From positions 5,267,980-5,331,979 of the forward strand of contig NZ_KI912107.1 in NCBI RefSeq assembly GCF_000517085.1: 64,000 bases of DNA, read 5' to 3'. This DNA comes from Saccharicrinis fermentans DSM 9555 = JCM 21142. Lineage in GTDB: Bacteria; Bacteroidota; Bacteroidia; Bacteroidales; Marinilabiliaceae. The notes under the pieces were generated by a model that saw nothing but the letters and a program-made list of their open reading frames with translations, was not told the DNA's origin and ran no database searches. The position numbers and the translations under genes were made by a program. Below, piece after piece: positions 18,397-26,670 of this stretch; position 1 is the stretch's first letter, and every line of letters starts with the position of its first letter.

Positions 18397-19716
18397 ATGG
18401 ATATTGTTATAAAAGCAGGGCAGTTATTATTAAGCCTTTCGATATTAGTTATTTTGCATGAGTTTGGACATTTCTTTTTTGCCAAGCTTTTTAAAACCAG
18501 GGTAGAGAAATTTTATCTGTTCTTTGATCCTTGGTTTTCTTTGTTTAAAGTAAAAAAAGGTGATACGGAATATGGTATTGGCTGGCTTCCGTTGGGTGGA
18601 TATGTGAAAATATCCGGAATGATTGATGAATCAATGGACAAGGAAGCGCTGAAAGAGGAGCCTAAACCTTATGAGTTCCGTTCAAAACCGGCATACCAAC
18701 GATTGCTGATCATGATTGGTGGGGTGTTGGTAAATTTTTTGTTGGCATTTTTTATCTTTTGGATGGTTCTTTTTACTTGGGGAGAATCATATATTCATGT
18801 AGATGATGCTAAATATGGGCTTACTTATCACTCAATGGCGCATGATATTGGACTGGAAGAGGGTGATGTGGTTACTGCCGTTGATACTTTTCAGGTGAAA
18901 TCATCATCTGATATCGTGTCTTTTATTTTATTGGAAGATGCAACTCAGCTTACTGTAAAAAGAGCTGACTCTACATTTGTTTTAGCTATACCCGAGAATT
19001 TTGGAAAAAATCTGCTTGACCAGGAGGTGAAAAGCCTGGCGGCTATTCGTATGCCTTTTGTGGTAGATTCTGTGTTGAAAGGTGGAAATGCTTATGAAGC
19101 CGGAATGAAGTCGGGCGACAGAGTGGTGGCTATAAATGGTGTGGATGCCGAATACTATCGTCAAGCAACAAAGTTGCTGGGTGATAACAAAGAGAAAAGG
19201 GTGACATTGGGCCTGATCAGAAATGGTAAAAGGGATAGTGTGAGATGTTTGGTGTCTAAAAAAGGAACCATCGGGGTATATGCCGAAGCTCCTTCGAGCT
19301 TCTTTGATGTAACTTATTTGAAATATGGTTTCTGGGAGGCCTTGCCTGCTGGTATCGCTAAGGGTATTAATACCTTGGTGGGGTATGTGAAACAATTGAA
19401 ATTAGTATTCTCTAAAGAAGGCGTGAAGCAAATAGGTGGGTTTGGTGCTATCGGTGGCTTGTTCCCTGCTACATGGAACTGGCAAGCATTCTGGGAATTG
19501 ACAGGTTTTCTGTCGGTTATTCTGGCCTTTATGAATATCTTACCTATACCTGCATTGGACGGTGGACATGTGTTGTTCTTGTTGTATGAAATGGTATCGG
19601 GCCGTAAGCCTAGCGATAAGTTCTTGGAATATGCTACCATAGCAGGTATGGTTATATTGTTTAGTCTGCTCATCTTTGCGAATGGAAATGATATATTTAG
19701 AGCATTTTTTAAATAA
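18397..19716 (+). CDS. rseP: Site-2 intramembrane protease RseP
   Basis: Zinc-dependent regulated intramembrane protease. The active site HEFGH is at residues 21-25 in the first membrane helix, and the second metal site, ALDGGH, is near residue 387 in a C-terminal helix. A PDZ region lies between (SVLKGGNAYEAGMKSGDRVVAINGV, about 226-250). 439 residues is typical. It probably cleaves anti-sigma factors or leftover signal peptides in the inner membrane. A TATATTTG box at 18362-18369 could serve as its own -7 element, although no clear -33 partner is seen. Confidence 0.93.
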   Translation: MDIVIKAGQLLLSLSILVILHEFGHFFFAKLFKTRVEKFYLFFDPWFSLFKVKKGDTEYGIGWLPLGGYVKISGMIDESMDKEALKEEPKPYEFRSKPAYQRLLIMIGGVLVNFLLAFFIFWMVLFTWGESYIHVDDAKYGLTYHSMAHDIGLEEGDVVTAVDTFQVKSSSDIVSFILLEDATQLTVKRADSTFVLAIPENFGKNLLDQEVKSLAAIRMPFVVDSVLKGGNAYEAGMKSGDRVVAINGVDAEYYRQATKLLGDNKEKRVTLGLIRNGKRDSVRCLVSKKGTIGVYAEAPSSFFDVTYLKYGFWEALPAGIAKGINTLVGYVKQLKLVFSKEGVKQIGGFGAIGGLFPATWNWQAFWELTGFLSVILAFMNILPIPALDGGHVLFLLYEMVSGRKPSDKFLEYATIAGMVILFSLLIFANGNDIFRAFFK

Positions 19717-19758
19717 ATATCCTGATTAATTGTTATTTTTGAAAAAAAAGAAATCGTT

Positions 19759-19968
19759 ATGGAATTAAATGCAATATATATAGGTGGCTTCATGGGAGGT
19801 TACGAATGGATTTTAATTATTATTGCTATTGTGCTTTTATTTGGTGGTCGTAAAATACCAGAGCTGATGAAAGGACTGGGACAGGGGATGAAGGAATTTA
19901 AAAATGCCCGTAACGAAAGTCAAAATGATAAAGCTGAAAGAGATATAAATTCTGACGATAAAAAGTAA
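19759..19968 (+). CDS. tatA: Twin-arginine translocase TatA/E subunit
   Basis: 69 residues: one N-terminal membrane helix (YEWILIIIAIVLLFGGRKIPEL), a short hinge, then an amphipathic helix (MKGLGQGMKEFKNA) and a charged tail, the classical TatA layout. It forms the pore of the Tat pathway for folded proteins. No tatC is in the window. A TATTTTTG box lies at 19734-19741. Confidence 0.9.
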   Translation: MELNAIYIGGFMGGYEWILIIIAIVLLFGGRKIPELMKGLGQGMKEFKNARNESQNDKAERDINSDDKK

Positions 19969-20006
19969 AAAAATACTATTTTATTGTTTATCAACGAAAA
20001 GATAAT

Positions 20007-20036
20007 GCCGCTCCTGTTATTGGGGCGGCTTTTTTG
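20007..20036 (+). terminator. Terminator after tatA
   Basis: GCCGCTCC/GGGGCGGC arms (one G-T pair) around TGTTATT, followed by six T residues. Confidence 0.8.
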
Positions 20037-20040
20037 TTGG

Positions 20041-21199
20041 TGTGCGTCGGCCGGAATTACTACTGGCTCTATTTTTCCAGAAGCGATATTTAGTTGGGGA
20101 GTTGTTATAGTTGTTAAGTCGTTGGAGTTGTTGAGTTGTTCAGTTGTGTTTCTCATTTAATGAGTAATTCTCATTTGAATATCCAACTACCAGTAAAAGA
20201 CTGCAGGGTAGGCCAGAACAATAGCCCCGGGGCCGGCGGTGGAGAGAAGCTTTCCTGGGCGCACTTGAGGAGGATGTGCGCCAGACGGAATTCATACCCA
20301 AAAGATGCATTAGATAATCTATTGCGAATTAAAATTACTGCCAATCAAGTCGCGAGCTAACTTGTTTCAATTCACCATAGCTGGTGCTATGCCTCATCTC
20401 AACAAGTTCTTGATTGTTTGCACTTTTAATTCTCATGACGAAGTCCTAATACATCATTTGGGTTGGCTGATGCAGGGTAAGGTAGTGATCTATTGTTCTA
20501 GACTTTTTTGGTCCTTTTTGTGGCAATGATAAACTAGCGAAGTTTGTTCATGAGGGCCTTTTAAAATATACCTCCCCGAGTAAAAAGATCATATGAAGAC
20601 AGTTCAATCTCGAAAATATCTTCAATTAAAACATAGAGGGTGACAACGTATTCATAACCATATTCAATAATTTTCAATCAATGAGTAATCCCCATTTAAA
20701 TACACAACAATCAGTAAAAGACCGCAGGGTAGGCCAGAACAATAGCCCCGGGGCCGGCGTTGGCGAGAGGGCTTCAAGGGCGCACTTGAGGTGGTCGTGC
20801 GTCGGACGGAATTGGAGCTCGCTGTAGGGGAGGTAGTGATCTATTGTTCTAGACTTTTTTGGTTCTTTTTGTGGCAATGACAAAAAGAACATATGAGGAC
20901 AATTCAATCTCGAAATATCTTCAATTAAAACATGGAGGGTGACAACGTATCTATAACCATATTCAATAACTCTCAATGAATGAATAATCCCTATTTAAAC
21001 ACACAACAATCAGTAAAAGACCGCAGAGTTGGCCAGGACAATAGCCCCGGGGCCGGCGTTGGCGAGAGGGCTTCAAGGGCGCACTTGAGGTGGTCGTGCG
21101 GTTGGCTTAGCGCGAAAGAAGTGTGTGCCGGACGGAATTATTACCCAAAAGATGCATTAGAAAATCTATTACGTCTTAAAATGGCTTCAAAAGAAGTCA
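20041..21199 (+). repeat. Three diverged copies of a long intergenic repeat
   Basis: Three tandem, unequal copies (about 20158-20670, 20671-20975, 20976-21199) share the order AATGAGTAAT - CAACAATCAGTAAAAGACC-like - GCAGGGTAGGCCAGAACA - ATAGCCCCGGGGCCGGCG - GGGCGCACTTGAGG - CGGACGGAATT. Copies 1 and 3 continue to GATGCATTAGA(A/T)AATCTATT. Copies 1 and 2 have TGTTCTAGACTTTTTTGG leading into a hairpin, intact at 20863-20891 in copy 2. No conserved reading frame is kept between copies, so this is probably non-coding. The same family recurs at 45748-47445 and, inverted, at 62725-62870. Confidence 0.75.
20863..20891 (+). other. Hairpin inside the long repeat
   Basis: Perfect 11-bp arms GTTCTTTTTGT and ACAAAAAGAAC around the loop GGCAATG. 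The related copies at 45939-45967 have GTCCTTTTTGT and ACAAAAAGGAC, a compensating base-pair change. Confidence 0.7.
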
Positions 21200-22006
21200 T
21201 TGATCCCTCATTCGTTCTAGGTCTTTTGCTTCCACAACCTCGCCGTTCTTATAATGGGTAATAGATGTTAAGTGACCTTCTTTATCATAGTGGTGTTTTT
21301 CTCCATTATATAATTTACCCTTTACAAAAAAGCCTTTCTTATCAATCTGTCCATCCATATTTATGATGGTGTGAAAGCCAGTTTCTGTAAACTTAGCCGT
21401 GCTATGGCGAGGTTTATGTGTGGTAGGCCTCTCTATCTGTGACAAGGTGCCATTATTGTAAAATTTTTCCTGTATCAATTGGCCATTCTCATCATATACT
21501 TTCAGGGCGCCTTCTGTATTTCCATTTTCCCATTGGCCTTGGTACATGACTTGTCCATTGGCATGGAAGTAACGCTGCTCTCCTTGTCGCTTACCATTGT
21601 CGTTGTAAAACCAATCGTAGGATATGGTACCCGATTCGTAATAGTATTGATAGCTTCCTTCCCAATGATCCTTCTGCCAGTTTCCTGATTCACGTAGCTT
21701 ACCGTTTTCATAATAAAAGTGAGCCGGCCCTTGTGCTTCGCCATTGACAAAGGTAATCTCGTGCTTCAACTTGCGGTTTTCGTAATAGGCTTTCCAAATG
21801 CCATGTTTCTTATTGTTGACATAGTTGCCTTCTTCCACAACACGGTCATCCTTTTTAATTTCCCAATAGCCTTGTTTCATGCCGGCTTCATCTATCTTGT
21901 TTAGATACTCTTTGTTACTCTGCCCCAGTATATTTATTGATGCACAGTTTCCTATGATGATGGATGATATCAAAAAGCAGCTAAAAAATCTTAATAAATG
22001 AGACAT
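21197..22006 (-). CDS. MORN/YwqK-type repeat protein, exported
   Basis: 269 residues: N-terminal hydrophobic export signal (FFSCFLISSIIIGNCAS, possibly a weak lipobox), then a series of about eight short antiparallel repeats of the MORN_2/YwqK type (for example KAYYENRKLKHEITF, HFYYENGKLRESGNW, YYYESGTISYDWFY, YFHANGQVMYQGQW). Such proteins are often annotated as toxin-antitoxin YwqK family, but this one has no toxin partner here and its role is unknown. Its last codons and stop lie within the edge of the adjacent long repeat: the TGA is in bases shared with the other repeat copies. Confidence 0.65.
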   Translation of the reverse strand: MSHLLRFFSCFLISSIIIGNCASINILGQSNKEYLNKIDEAGMKQGYWEIKKDDRVVEEGNYVNNKKHGIWKAYYENRKLKHEITFVNGEAQGPAHFYYENGKLRESGNWQKDHWEGSYQYYYESGTISYDWFYNDNGKRQGEQRYFHANGQVMYQGQWENGNTEGALKVYDENGQLIQEKFYNNGTLSQIERPTTHKPRHSTAKFTETGFHTIINMDGQIDKKGFFVKGKLYNGEKHHYDKEGHLTSITHYKNGEVVEAKDLERMRDQ

Positions 22007-22527
22007 AGTATTGTTGTAAATGGTTCTGTCACTAGGTGTATTTGCTTACATGTTGTTGTTGCTTATACTTGTTTTTATTTTATAAGGTTAGGGTATTCTG
22101 ATTTATTTTGCTCATGTGAACCGGTGACCTAAATTATTAGGTCGTCTATCCTTGTTTTTCTGTATAAAGTTCATAGCACACAAAACTTCACCTCTTTCTT
22201 TTTTTGTTATTGTTTTGTATATTTAAATGGTTTTTAACCTAACCTAATACTTATGCAAGAATACAATGTACCCCAAAATCTGCTGAAGCAAAATTGTATA
22301 AATAAGCTTTATGTTCTTTATGATTTTGATAGGGTTGACAATAGGATCGTAAATCCAACATGTTTGATAAACATTCATCAGTTCCTATTAGCCATTAAAT
22401 ATAAGTTTAAAGAATTCTTAGTGATTTGCCAACAGCAAGTCGCAAAAATAACTTGTGCTAGAAGTTTTGGATTTTATCAGCAATTATAAAATAAGAGAAT
22501 CGTACTATTATTTAAAATCGTATCGTA
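22007..22527. other. Upstream region of the cas operon
   Basis: 521 bases separate the divergent YwqK-like gene from cas6. A 78-codon frame at 22253-22489 has no recognisable family and no clear ribosome site, so I do not call it a gene. A perfect inverted repeat GACCTAA-ATTA-TTAGGTC lies at 22126-22143 and may be an operator. No exact TTTG/TAnnTTTG promoter pair is found. Confidence 0.45.
22126..22143. promoter_or_regulatory. Operator-like palindrome upstream of cas genes
   Basis: 7-bp arms GACCTAA/TTAGGTC around ATTA, about 385 bases upstream of cas6. The size and symmetry fit a dimeric repressor site. It could instead serve the divergent gene. Confidence 0.35.
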
Positions 22528-23331
22528 ATGAGATTTGAATTAACACTTAACCGCACCACAAAGCAACGAATGTTACCCATGGATTATCAATATTATATCA
22601 GTGCCTGGATATATAAAGTCCTGAAACAAGCGGATGCTGACTTTGCTAATTTTTTACATAACAAAGGCTATGGAAAAGGTGATAGCGATACAAAACTCTA
22701 CAAACTATTCTGTTTTTCGAGGTTGAATTTTGGAAAACCCAAAATGTGGAAGGAGAAAAAATTATTTGAAATATCAACGCACGAAATAAAATTGCAGATT
22801 TCATTCGATGTAAATGAAGTGGCCTGCAACTTTATAAAAGGATTATTTATGGCACAGGAATTTTACTTAGGCGATAAATTCAATGGAATTGATTTTACAG
22901 TTGCCAATGTAGCTGCACTGTCCGAACCTGAATTTACCGAAACAATGCGCTACCGCTTGCAAACGCCTTGGGTAGTCAGCTATCAAAAAGAAAATGATAA
23001 ATACCCCAGCTATTTATCGCCGAAAGATGAGTTATTCGAGGGACTGTCTATGAAGCATTTAATTGAGAAATATAACAATACACACCACGATTTATTTATA
23101 GAGCCAGACCAAATTAAGGTTAAAAGATTAAATGATTTCAAACGCTCAGGTTTTGTGATAAAACCAGACACACCCCAGCAATCTCGTATTGTGGGTAATT
23201 TATTTGACTTTGAACTGTATGCACCTGTAGATGTGCATAAAATGATTTGGAATGCTGGGGTTAGTGAAAAAAGTAGCAGTGGTTTTGGATGGGTGGAAGT
23301 AAGTACCGATTATATGACTTCATCAAAATGA
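22528..23331 (+). CDS. cas6: CRISPR RNA endonuclease Cas6
   Basis: 267 residues. N-terminal MRFELTLNRTTKQRMLPMDYQYYIS is the first ferredoxin-like fold of Cas6. The C-terminal GNLFDFELYAPVDVHKMIWNAGVSEKSSSGFGWVEV contains the glycine-rich loop (the G-x-G pattern near the end) that is diagnostic of the family. It should cut the long pre-crRNA inside each 30-nt repeat, leaving the usual 8-nt handle (ATTGAAAC in this repeat). First gene of the cas operon. A 125-base gap follows before cas5. Confidence 0.88.
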   Translation: MRFELTLNRTTKQRMLPMDYQYYISAWIYKVLKQADADFANFLHNKGYGKGDSDTKLYKLFCFSRLNFGKPKMWKEKKLFEISTHEIKLQISFDVNEVACNFIKGLFMAQEFYLGDKFNGIDFTVANVAALSEPEFTETMRYRLQTPWVVSYQKENDKYPSYLSPKDELFEGLSMKHLIEKYNNTHHDLFIEPDQIKVKRLNDFKRSGFVIKPDTPQQSRIVGNLFDFELYAPVDVHKMIWNAGVSEKSSSGFGWVEVSTDYMTSSK

Positions 23332-23456
23332 TATAGCCATATATTTTGCAACATCTATTTTTACGGGGTAGGTAATAGAGATATGTTTAAGTAAACAGGT
23401 TTTAGATGTTAATGTTAAAGCAGAAGCGGAGATTGATAAATAATAAACATAAAGTT

Positions 23457-24197
23457 ATGAAAAAAGAAATTGACATTTCAATTTTAAAAGAACCTCCGAA
23501 GATTACTGAAAAAGTAATTTTAGAGATTGAACCATTGGCTCCGTTGTCGATGGTGAGTGATTTACCCGGCTCTTTTTACAAATCGTTAAAAAGCCCGAAT
23601 AAAAAAATGATATGTGGCCTTTTCGAAAATATTCTGGGGTGGCACATTGATATTGCCGACAGAAAAGCTATTCGAAAAGAATTAATCAGTATTCGACAAA
23701 AAGGGTTAAGAGACAGAGATGAAAAGCGAGCTATAAAGACTCGTATAGAAAATTTTCAATCTGGCTCAACATACATTCCTTTATTGTATGAGTACTTTGA
23801 AGTTGGCTTATCTGTTTTACCAGAAATTGTAAGTTATAATGATCTATGGAGTAAGGCGTACCGTAGGTCAGATGCAGATGTTCACCCAAGAGGAACAATG
23901 AATATTAGTTATGAATTGATTCCTGAAAAAAGGAAAAGACCACGTGATGAAAAGAATCCAAAAAGAATAGCGACGTCGGAATTATTTGACATTTTTAAAA
24001 ACAATACTGGTGCATTTCCGCAATATTATTCTACGCCGGTAAATAGAGAATATATTTCATGTTCAGGAGTGATACACGTAGGACTTGATATTGATATGAA
24101 TTTATTAAGCCGGCTAAAAAAAGCATTAATTGAAAACAATGCTTGTTACTTAGGAAATTCAGAAGGGTGGATTAATTTAAAATTTAATGAGTTATGA
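23457..24197 (+). CDS. cas5: Cascade subunit Cas5
   Basis: The frame is open from 23406, but ATG at 23457 (MKKEIDISILKEPPKITEKV) is the natural start and gives 246 residues. The N-terminal strand, VILEIEPLAPLSMVSDLPGSFYKS, and the following MICGLFENILGWHI are Cas5-like (the family has a beta strand, then a P-rich loop and a G-L-x-x-x-L-E-x-x-L-G helix). It should cap the 5' end of the crRNA in the effector complex. It overlaps the next gene by 4 bases (ATGA), showing translational coupling. From gene order I suspect the divergent Cas5 of the PGING-type Bacteroidota systems, but cannot confirm that by eye. Confidence 0.7.
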   Translation: MKKEIDISILKEPPKITEKVILEIEPLAPLSMVSDLPGSFYKSLKSPNKKMICGLFENILGWHIDIADRKAIRKELISIRQKGLRDRDEKRAIKTRIENFQSGSTYIPLLYEYFEVGLSVLPEIVSYNDLWSKAYRRSDADVHPRGTMNISYELIPEKRKRPRDEKNPKRIATSELFDIFKNNTGAFPQYYSTPVNREYISCSGVIHVGLDIDMNLLSRLKKALIENNACYLGNSEGWINLKFNEL

Positions 24198-25726
24198 AGA
24201 ATTTACATCCATTTAGTAGGTATGGTTTAGCATTAATTATGGAAACATATTGTATTTCTGACGGTAACGCTATCAGTAAAAAACACATCTCTGAAACGAT
24301 AGAACTATCCAGATCTAAATTCCGATTAAAACCGGCGAAAACCATTGAAGGAAATAATTCAGTTTTGTACGATTTCTGTGCCGATGAAAAAGGAAACCCT
24401 AAAAAAGGAGTTTTTCTTTCTCCAAACGTTATCTCTTCAGATAAACTAGCAAAAAATATTTTTAAAGCTTCGTCTGAATTATTAAATGAACTAAACAAAG
24501 ATAAAGCTCCAATAAAGAAAGAAGCAAAAATGGCAACTACACCTATCGCAGGAGAATATCTGTCATTTTCAACAAATGGAGGAATTGGAAGAGGAAAACC
24601 TAAAATTGATATAGAAGAACTAGGCTATAATATATTAACAACATTAACCCATTGCAAGCCCTGTTTGCAATATAGGATTGATAAAAAAGGGATGCCTGAG
24701 TTGTATAACTGTTGCATTATTCCTGATTTGTCTTTAAAAGATACAATTCAGTTTATCAAACTTTTTAAGAAACTACAGATTTCACAAGCAAGTGCAAATC
24801 TTATGATTGGTAATGTATTAAAAAATGAATCAGGGAAGGGAGAAAAGCTTAAAGTCACGTATGAAGCCAAACGCCCATTAATATTTAAAGGCAATTTCCC
24901 AAATCCCCCACGAAGCAGTGCTCTCGGGAGTATCGCATTGCTGGGAGCGATAGGTGAATTTGCTAAACAAGCTGAAGTCTCGGATTTAGCACAAAGCGTA
25001 TTAGATAGTTTAAAGGGAGCTACTATTTACATGATTAAATATGGAGATGCACAAACCTTTACCTACAACCATCATGTAATTGATTTAGCAAAAGGAGGAA
25101 ATCTCAGAAAAATGGTTGATGCTGTTTACTATTCAAAACTGTACAATCAAGGTAGACGAACGGCAACCAATACTGAATATCAAAAATTCGACCTATTCAG
25201 TAGTCGTTTTTTGCAATTGTTTAATGCACCAGCCTTTCAAGATTTTCTGGCCTTTAGGGCAGAATACTCACACGAATTAGAATTATTATTTAAAACATAT
25301 TTCATCAAGATGGAAAATATTAAACCGGAAATTGTCACTTCTGTCAGATTTTTGGGCAAGTGGCTAAACAATGTTGCATATCATGCAGCAAAGAGAGAAA
25401 TCAAAGAAGGTTCTCCGAATTATCATGAGAAGATTCGAGAACAGAAAGCAAAAGTGCTTATCGAATTAGAAAGTGCTGCGTTCGCCGCCAAATCAGGTGA
25501 TGCACTAGTAGCGCAAGTTGTAACTAGAGCAGGCAGATTATCTGGTATGGATGCTCCTAGCGAATCTGATGTTTTTATGGAAGCAACTATGAATGGAGAG
25601 TTAAAATTATCGCAAGCACAAAACCTAATTATTGCCTTTTCAAGACTAAAAAGCAACAAGGCTTCAGAAAATGAAAGTGTAGCGCAAAATGAGAATGAGG
25701 GAAAAGAAGAATTAGACATAGTATAA
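24194..25726 (+). CDS. cas8: Large subunit of a type I effector complex (Cas8-like)
   Basis: 510 residues, no motif I can name with certainty. Position between cas5 and cas7, size, and absence of any other large-subunit gene make it the Cas8 of this Cascade. The C-terminal third (about 385-490) is rich in helices (FLGKWLNNVAYHAAKRE, KAKVLIELESAAFAAKSGD), as expected for a Cas8 C-terminal domain that substitutes for the small subunit Cas11. A low-complexity acidic tail (SVAQNENEGKEELDIV) follows. The layout resembles the Csp2 gene of PGING-type systems described from Porphyromonas. Start ATG overlaps the cas5 stop. Confidence 0.6.
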   Translation: MKNLHPFSRYGLALIMETYCISDGNAISKKHISETIELSRSKFRLKPAKTIEGNNSVLYDFCADEKGNPKKGVFLSPNVISSDKLAKNIFKASSELLNELNKDKAPIKKEAKMATTPIAGEYLSFSTNGGIGRGKPKIDIEELGYNILTTLTHCKPCLQYRIDKKGMPELYNCCIIPDLSLKDTIQFIKLFKKLQISQASANLMIGNVLKNESGKGEKLKVTYEAKRPLIFKGNFPNPPRSSALGSIALLGAIGEFAKQAEVSDLAQSVLDSLKGATIYMIKYGDAQTFTYNHHVIDLAKGGNLRKMVDAVYYSKLYNQGRRTATNTEYQKFDLFSSRFLQLFNAPAFQDFLAFRAEYSHELELLFKTYFIKMENIKPEIVTSVRFLGKWLNNVAYHAAKREIKEGSPNYHEKIREQKAKVLIELESAAFAAKSGDALVAQVVTRAGRLSGMDAPSESDVFMEATMNGELKLSQAQNLIIAFSRLKSNKASENESVAQNENEGKEELDIV

Positions 25727-25746
25727 ACTTTAAAAAAATAAGCAAA

Positions 25747-26670
25747 ATGATAATCAAAGGAATTTTAGTGTCAGTTTTAGCACCATTTGAAAACCATATA
25801 GCAAATGGAGGAGAAAAATTATTAGGTAATGCATCATCTATCAAACGTCGTCCTGATGGGAAAGTATATGTTTCGGGGCAAATGCAACGTCATGTATTAT
25901 TTTCTGCAATTAAGCGATTAAATGAGGCTGACGAAAATAAGGGAACGACTTTCGTATCCAATGGTGATGGAATTACCAACCAAATCGAAAATGATTTGCG
26001 TGCCGATATGGGAGGTTTTATGCACCCATCAAAAGGCGATTATTCAGGAAGGAGAACTGCACCTTTATCAGTTACCCCTGCTGTTGCAATGGATAAAAGT
26101 GAGGTGGGTCGTGATTTATTGGTGCGAGTTAAAATGGATCAATCTGATGATTCAAAAGACCAGGCATTGGCAACAAAAGAATTCAGCGAGTACGATTTAA
26201 TGCATATGAATTTCTTTTTAGATGTTAGTGGTTTAAGCATCTCAAAAGCTTTTACTTACGAGAACAGTTTTAACATAGCGACAAACTATTTCAAACACGC
26301 CAACGATGATGAACGAATGCGCAGGGTAAAACTATATCTTCAAGGAACCAGATATATGAACGACTATGCAAGTCAAGCGCGAAATGCAGTTAGTGGGGAG
26401 CCTCAAAAAGTATTAATTGTTTTTGATCCTTTATTAGGAAGGAAAGCGAGTCGATATTTTACAGCATCAGAACTGGAACAAAAAAATATACTTGCTGAAT
26501 TGGACGCAAAAAATGCTATGTATTTTTTAGGTGACGACCAGTCGGAGTATAGTGTACACCAAGCATATTCTGAAGCTTTGGAGTTTTTGAATCAAGAGAA
26601 CAACATCTTGTTTGATCCGTCAGGTAATGCTAAAGTTCAAACATTTTCCAAGGCTTTTGGTAATGAATAA
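25747..26670 (+). CDS. cas7: Cascade backbone subunit Cas7 (DevR/Cst2-like)
   Basis: 307 residues. MIIKGILVSVLAPFENHIANGG starts the RRM-like fold, IKRRPDGKVYVSGQMQRHVLFSAI matches the Cas7/DevR region after the first strand, and ADMGGFMHPSKG is the thumb-like segment (D-x-x-G-F-M). SRRTAPLSVTPAVA-type sequence follows. Several copies line up along the crRNA in Cascade. The following cas3 start codon lies 8 bases inside this gene, so the two are translationally coupled. Confidence 0.8.
   Translation: MIIKGILVSVLAPFENHIANGGEKLLGNASSIKRRPDGKVYVSGQMQRHVLFSAIKRLNEADENKGTTFVSNGDGITNQIENDLRADMGGFMHPSKGDYSGRRTAPLSVTPAVAMDKSEVGRDLLVRVKMDQSDDSKDQALATKEFSEYDLMHMNFFLDVSGLSISKAFTYENSFNIATNYFKHANDDERMRRVKLYLQGTRYMNDYASQARNAVSGEPQKVLIVFDPLLGRKASRYFTASELEQKNILAELDAKNAMYFLGDDQSEYSVHQAYSEALEFLNQENNILFDPSGNAKVQTFSKAFGNE

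Noticed and set aside
20980-21261. 93-codon frame (also 20136-20360) within the long repeats
   Set aside because: The frames are not preserved between repeat copies, and indels break them. The sequence looks structural.
22253-22489. 78-codon frame just before cas6
   Set aside because: No recognisable family, no clear ribosome site, and a large gap to cas6. Kept only as part of the upstream-region note.
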